Below, piece after piece: positions 58,301-64,000 of a DNA stretch of 64,000 nucleotides. Each line of letters starts with the position of its first letter. The stretch's first letter is position 1. The stretch lies in contig OV121085.1 of the NCBI GenBank assembly GCA_921293015.1, positions 13,293,731 to 13,357,730 on the forward strand. The letters are read 5' to 3'. The notes beneath the pieces are model-generated. The model worked only from the letters and a program-made list of their open reading frames with translations, searched no databases and had not been told where the DNA came from. This DNA is from Phorcus lineatus (Eukaryota > Mollusca > Gastropoda > Trochida > Trochidae). Both the position numbers and the translations under genes were made by a program.

Positions 58301-59529
58301 TTCAATCCAAGTTTCTAATTCTACAACAATTTGTTTCAGTTCTAAATCTGAAAGTGTGAGAAAGGCTGGTGTTCAGGCGGTAATTGTAACCCTGTTTTAA
58401 ACATTTTAGATAATATCAAATAGTAATACCTTTCATTTTTAAGACATTTGAAGGTATCAGGGATTTTCTAAATATGTAAATGTGTACGTCATGCGAGTGT
58501 TATCTACATCAGTGATAAGACAACATATAGTATAAAAGTCTAAACAAGTCAAGCCAAAATTTTATGTGAATGAATATGTCGATTCGGATGTCTTTCAAGG
58601 CAAAAGTAATTGTATGTGAATTATATTAAAATCTATTGTTTTAAAATGTTTACTGCAGTTGCACACATCTTTTGCTTTATCCACCTGAATTGATAAATAA
58701 CGTTGCTAAAATAATCCTAAAAGGAAATTTAGATTATTTAAATTTAAATGTCACCTTCTTTATATAACTGCAGCTGCTCGCACAGGTGTTGCAAAGGTAC
58801 ACAGGACCCGTAAATAGTCCGCGAGTCATTGATTACTAGTCAATAATATAAAATTACATCTGAAAAGTTAGTATTCAATCGATGACAAACAATATGCAAT
58901 GCTACATTTGGCAAGGTACAACATAATAGTTCAAAGAAGTTCAAAGAAATTATAGCTCATTTAGTTGTGTATTCATGAATTTATTCTTTGTTCCTAAATA
59001 AATGCTTTATCAATTTCATTGATTGTTTGGGGGTAAGATTTTAAAATAATTGAACAATTTGTAATTAGTTATGTTGCATTTTTATATCTATCAAAAGGGT
59101 CGTTCTCATATCTTTTGAGAAAAATCGATTTATTGTTTATATCATGCCAGTTTGTGATATATGTTCCCATGTACAATAAGTGCTCTTGACATTAATACTC
59201 TCAGCTCACATCAACTAGATATGGTAGGTAGTGGTAGATATACCAATAAACCAAGGCAACTCAGATTATGTCAATTGTGTAAACATGCTATTACCGAAAA
59301 AGAATACCAGTTTCTCTTGTATATATATTCCTGTTAACAATTACAATTATCCTTTTTTGTATAAATTTAAAACCTTGATGTCTGTGGAAACAGTTTGTCT
59401 ATTAAGAAAGCTTGCTGTGCAACAAAGCTGTGAATAGCCGCTGAATGACTGTATTTTTCTTTTGTTTCATTGGCCTATGACCATCATACACAATGACCTT
59501 TTTCATGAATGAATGATAACAATACACAA

Positions 59530-59632
59530 ATACAGACAATGTTATGGATGACAACTTCTTTATTTATTTTTCACAACGTAAAAACGTAAAAAAAATAAAT
59601 AAAGGAGTTGTCATCCATAACATTGTCTGTAT
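59530..59632. mobile_element. Head-to-head Penelope-like termini (103-bp palindrome)
   Basis: Left arm ATACAGACAATGTTATGGAT then GACAACTTCTTTATTTATTT; the right arm is its inverse (AAATAAATAAAGGAGTTGTC then ATCCATAACATTGTCTGTAT) with one base difference in about 42. The centre is CACAACGTAAAAACGT. The AATAAAGRAGTTGTCATCC end matches the single Penelope-like ends at 5085 and 31425. Confidence 0.7.
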
Positions 59633-61910
59633 CACTACACCAACTTCTAAATGCCTTTGAAAAAATACACAAATATTCAGCCAATATTATCTGCATACAG
59701 TTGATGTTGTCATCATTTTTTAAAGAATATTTCACCACTAAACATAACAATATATCATGATGGTGCACACGACCGGCAAAACGATCGCATATACCCGAGG
59801 TTCAAAATGTTCAGCCATCTCTTACACGATTGGCTTACTTTTGCGTTTGAGCGACATGTAAAAGGTGTTAAATTCCTAAGATAAAATAACTGACCTTGGG
59901 ACGAATAAAATTACAGCAATTTTTAACTAGATTAGCCTCTCAGACATAACTGATGACTAGAGATGGTGCCAAATAGCTTGTTGAGCCGCGATGGTTCCAT
60001 TTAAAAAGCTTTAATCGCTAAATAGATCCTTTCATATGTGTTTCCAAAGACATCGATGCTAATTGATTTGAAGTTAACCTTTAATATAGAGAAAATAAAC
60101 AGAATAGATATATTCAGAATAAAAATTGAAAACAAGTCGCAATTTACAATTTATTTGTTCAACTCATTCGGTTTCTTACTTAGCGTGTATGAACAGCATT
60201 CCTGTGTTTTGCTGTTACTTACTAATACGTTTTCAAAGATTAATAGGTTAATTTCCCAAACCCTGCTGTTTATTGGATTACGTGACCTCGCTGTACGTAT
60301 TGTATATCACACATACAACCTGATCAAGTTCTCTTTTGCGTACAGGGGTATATATAACAAAACATAAAATAGCCTCATAAATGCATTTGATAGTACTTGA
60401 CGTTGCCCATTTTGGTAAAAAAAATGTTTTAATTGCCTTTCTTATATGAAAGACGTCACCGATGTTTTATCTAATTTACATTACATAAACAAGACCCATA
60501 TATTGTGTTAACGTTTCTGGTCTCCTGTTGTGTAAAATATGTTTGACCTGTTGGTACAGATTTTACTCGTCCCACATTTCTGGCAGATGGACAAGTTGAC
60601 AGATTTACACATCTGTGTTTTGTTTACTCACATGTAATTTAAAGCCTCTTTTTCATAACGTTATGCATTTAGTCACCATGTTCACCAAATGAATGAACTA
60701 GTTCATAGTTCAGATCATAAGCATTAAAACTATTTTGTGCAAAACCACCGGTAAATAAAAATTGTATGAAGATAATCTTCACATGAATGCATAGGCATGA
60801 TAAACAGAATAATCTGAAACTGAAAATGTAGTTTGTAGTTACGAATTGTACTCCTCGCCTCAAATTATCATTCGTATTGTGTTTCCTCACAATCAGTTGA
60901 AAATGACTAAAGAACATTGGTAATGAGTCGAAAAGTAAATAAAGGAAGACTTAGAATCTAATCAATATATTACATGAATTGGGAATTATTTTTTTATTTC
61001 GGTGATAGAGATATATCAACAACAGTTGTAGATAACAATTTCCATTAAAACTTCCTGTCTATTTTGATAGGAGCCATCACCTATGCTGCTTGAGTGTTAT
61101 ATCTTTGGACAGTCGTGCTTTCAACATGAAAAACAGTTAGGTTAACTATTTCTCAAATCCCACGCTTATGATTTAATGAAAAGTTAGAATTATATCAGGG
61201 ATTGGTCACTATGGTAAGAAGACAAGACACATGTTTTGTGTCAATAACTTGATATTGTTTCTCTTTCAGTTTCGTCATAAAACGCTTATTAGTTCACTTA
61301 TCTTATGACGTAACAGAAGAGAAAACGTCCTTGATGCTAACCAAAAGTTATATGTGCACACATACACATATGACAGATATATCACGTCTTATGTTTCACC
61401 ATATGGGCTATAAGTATCAATGGTCAGTAGCCGGAAGAATTGAGCTGAGGTGGTTTTCACTTTACACTCCCACTGCATTCACGATAGATAACACTTTTTA
61501 TAATGGCAGGATATGTGATACATTTAATGTGCAATAAAATCCCGATAGTTCTTTGTACAAGTGAAATCACCGATTTGATCAAAAATCACCTTACTTAACA
61601 TATTCATCAATGAAATTAAACCATTCGTGTTGAAAATATGTGATATTCCCAGTAAGAAGTACATGTATAACATTGTTATCAATATCCTGTTTACTGCATA
61701 TGCATGCATATGAACCCGGATGTACTGATATTGATTGAATTTAATATTTTCTTTCATATATCACTCATTCAATATCTACGAAAAATCTATAATTTATAAG
61801 CCCCACTGACCAGAGAATCTGTTTACAAGATTTCAACTCTCTAGAGTCATTCTTTCATTAGACGAAGTCGAAAAAGCAAAAGGTTTACGGACGGACGCCT
61901 GGTACCATCC

Positions 61911-63490
61911 CATGCCATATGAACGTTAAGGTTCTTTCTGTTCAGTTGAGCTGTAAATACAAATCTAGACTTATCAATTCGTTTTCATATGTTTAAACAT
62001 GTGATTGAACAAAATCGGTGCTGAAAAATTGTAATTATCACATAAAGTAAAATTTCAGCTGCAAAATCTGATTAAGCTGTCATTCAATAAAATCTCACCT
62101 TTATTTCATAAACATTTTAACCTGTCGATTAGTTTCTTGACTTGACGAACTTCTTTGATTTCTTACCAATTTTGAATGAACCCGTTAAACTCTTGAACAC
62201 TGGCCCTCGGATTAGTTTCTACCCTTTAAATATGAATAACCTTTTGACCACTGAGTGACCTTGAGCATCGTACGCGAGCAGGTATATTATATTTTCAACC
62301 AATTATATATTTTCAATGGGAAAAAACCAATTTCAATTTTCCTTTAGTGAAATGTGCGAACATTAAATGATCATTATAATTGTTTCTTACATGACAACAG
62401 TTTATGCAACTCCCTGAACAGAATAGATTTGAATAGTAATAAAACTGTAACAGATGTATAATTCAATGAAAGTAAACATCTAAACACATTAATTTGTTTT
62501 TGTCAGTGCAAGCCGACAGACCGTCTCATCTTCAGTAATTGTCTAGATAATTATTTTCAAAACGGAAAGCAAAATATCCCCAAAGAAATCAACTTACAAC
62601 AACACGGGGGCGTCTTGAATAATTTGAATGAAATGATAGTTCTTAAAAAAGTAGGATGTTTTTTAAGGGGCAAATATTGTGGAAATTCAAATGATTCGTA
62701 AAATTTAGGAACCATTCGCAAATTTGACAATGAGCGAAAGGTTGAATATCGCCTTAATTACGGACTGACTCATTGTAGAGCCTTGCTAAAAACAAATATG
62801 CTACATGTATGCATGCATACGGCTTTTCATTGGCTAAAACGTTTTAGTTAGATTGTTTTTCATATTTTAAGCCGCCAGGTAACCTATCAAAAGCTTGAGA
62901 AGAGCTTGTATCAGAATAAAGGTTAGTGTAGTAATTTATGACTTGAATTACGTCTTATGACAACCCTTTTTAATACTTTAAAAGGAAGGGGCCATCTATT
63001 ATTGGTTGAATCTGATATTAATCACGAAGAGGAATACATAATTAAAAAATAAGAGAACAAGATGATTGAAAAAAGACAATAAAAACAATAAACAGGAGTT
63101 GGGGAGACAAAAGAAAAACATTCCGAAATTATTGATAACTGTAATGATTGCTTTACAATATTTCAAATTGATATTAAACACAACTTTGATATCACTCTAC
63201 TTGTATAGTATCGCTCTTGTCTGACAGAAAGACAGTCTGTTAAAATAAAAACATAATATCTGATATATAACGCTTACTTATTGCTGTAATGACATTGGAT
63301 ATCACTTCAATATAATCCTACCGCATTCTGGGTACTTCTTTTGTCAGATTAAGGATCAAAGAACCCACCGACTCTAGATTCTTATGTTATTACCATTGGG
63401 TCAAGTATGAAAATACATATTAATAATTTGGATAAGGGTGTTTGAATTGTGTAGATGATCATGATAAACTATAATTCATATTGGTTCGTA
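61911..63490. other. No gene seen
   Basis: AT-rich with TATGCATGCATA-like short palindromes near 62810. No supported coding frame. Confidence 0.5.
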
Positions 63491-63521
63491 GAGGTGGTTC
63501 TGTGTGTTGCTTAGTTGACCG

Positions 63522-63770
63522 CTATTGGTCAAATTCAGCTACATCGAGCGTAGCTCTCAGGATGGCTGACCCGATCATGGTACAACCGTGAAGGGTGATC
63601 CACTCACCTACAAGAAGAACGAAAATATGGACTTGATGTGAAGATAACCATTCATAATAAATAATCATGCCGGGTCGCCAATGTTGGTTGTATTTGGGGT
63701 ACACTGTGAGGGCTGTTACGTGGTTATCTGTGAAGCAACAAAGACCTACAGGACGGGTGCCCAAATTCAT
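63522..63770 (-). CDS. Small open frame, possible exon (uncertain)
   Basis: 82 codons from ATG (in-frame TAA 11 codons upstream) to TAG. Visible stretches: NHVTALTVYPKYNQHWRPGM and HGCTMIGSAILRATLDVAEF. The sequence is more GC-rich than its surroundings. Internal splice-like signals exist: a pyrimidine-rich acceptor ending TTGCTTCACAG and a consensus donor GTAG|GTGAGT at about 63609. A spliced exon of about 120 nt is therefore also possible. No family recognised. Confidence 0.25.
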   Translation of the reverse strand: MNLGTRPVGLCCFTDNHVTALTVYPKYNQHWRPGMIIYYEWLSSHQVHIFVLLVGEWITLHGCTMIGSAILRATLDVAEFDQ

Positions 63771-63914
63771 GGATGGATAATCAAAGATCTTGATGGGTTA
63801 TTCCTTGTTCCACTATGAGACATGGCTTCTAATGGTGTCACCTTTGGTAGATACTTGATTCAAAATATGCCTGGGTTCATCCAGTACGGTCAAACTAAAA
63901 GGGAAAGTTAATTG

Positions 63915-63960
63915 TACTTTAGGCCTGGGGCCCATGTACAAATGGTACAAGTTTACAATG
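63915..63960 (-). mobile_element. Possible LINE 3' UTR remnant
   Basis: ACTTTAGGCCTGGGGCCCAT followed by GTACAA resembles the minus-strand GGCC-hairpin region of the LINE ends at 43155 and 48540, but the TGAATAAA box and microsatellite are not preserved. Confidence 0.3.
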
Positions 63961-64000
63961 AGTACATAGATATTGAAAACCATTTCAAAGCAGAATTTAT

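Larger units (their letters stand above)
57340..61910 (+). repeat. Segmental duplication, copy 2
   Basis: Collinear with 47470-56470 (anchors listed there) but without the LINE and the 53.7-kb block. It contains its own palindromic Penelope-like insertion (59530-59632) and two internal tandem duplications. Confidence 0.8.

Overview
This is an A+T-rich animal genome window, most likely lophotrochozoan and probably a bivalve or other mollusc. The evidence for this is indirect. It contains APE-type LINEs with microsatellite tails, Penelope-like termini with a conserved GAAACGTC/AATAAAGAAGTTGT end, a tRNA-headed SINE whose body resembles mollusc SINEs, several short foldback or TIR elements present in multiple copies, and long minisatellites. 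There is no bacterial-style gene packing, operon or ribosome binding site. I see no rRNA gene, confident tRNA gene or CRISPR array. No complete host protein-coding gene can be asserted.

Layout. 0-3 kb: a 5'-truncated LINE with an open reverse-transcriptase C-terminal frame, bounded by a perfect 47-bp direct repeat, beside a Penelope-like terminus. 3-10 kb: mostly unremarkable AT-rich DNA with a second Penelope-like terminus and a TIR element. 10.3-11.9 kb: two trinucleotide arrays in inverted orientation. 13-22 kb: a degenerate tandem repeat, a SINE, a foldback MITE, and the best candidates for host exons, minus strand at about 21.36-22.18 kb, encoding a cysteine-rich, probably extracellular protein. 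23.8-33 kb: a CpG-rich open segment, a perfect 100-bp palindrome with no spacer, more MITE copies, a tandemly duplicated segment with an open frame, and LINE/Penelope tails. 34-45 kb: three unrelated minisatellites (27-, 32- and 29-bp units) and further transposon fragments.

46-62 kb: a diverged direct segmental duplication (about 47.5-56.5 kb against 57.3-61.9 kb), with an inverted partner block at its edge. The first copy carries a nearly complete LINE (48.5-52.4 kb, minus strand) absent from the second, so the LINE arrived after the duplication. The LINE has an intact 1168-codon endonuclease/reverse-transcriptase frame and an upstream ORF1-like frame in the same reading frame, separated by one TAG. 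62-64 kb: AT-rich DNA with a small possible exon near 63.6 kb.

The only long, well-supported proteins are from retrotransposons. The recurring architecture is non-coding: several LINE 3' ends share a GGCC-loop-GGCC hairpin followed by TGAATAAA and a different microsatellite each time, and small element families recur across tens of kilobases. Exon calls are hypotheses based on open frames, splice-like borders and composition.
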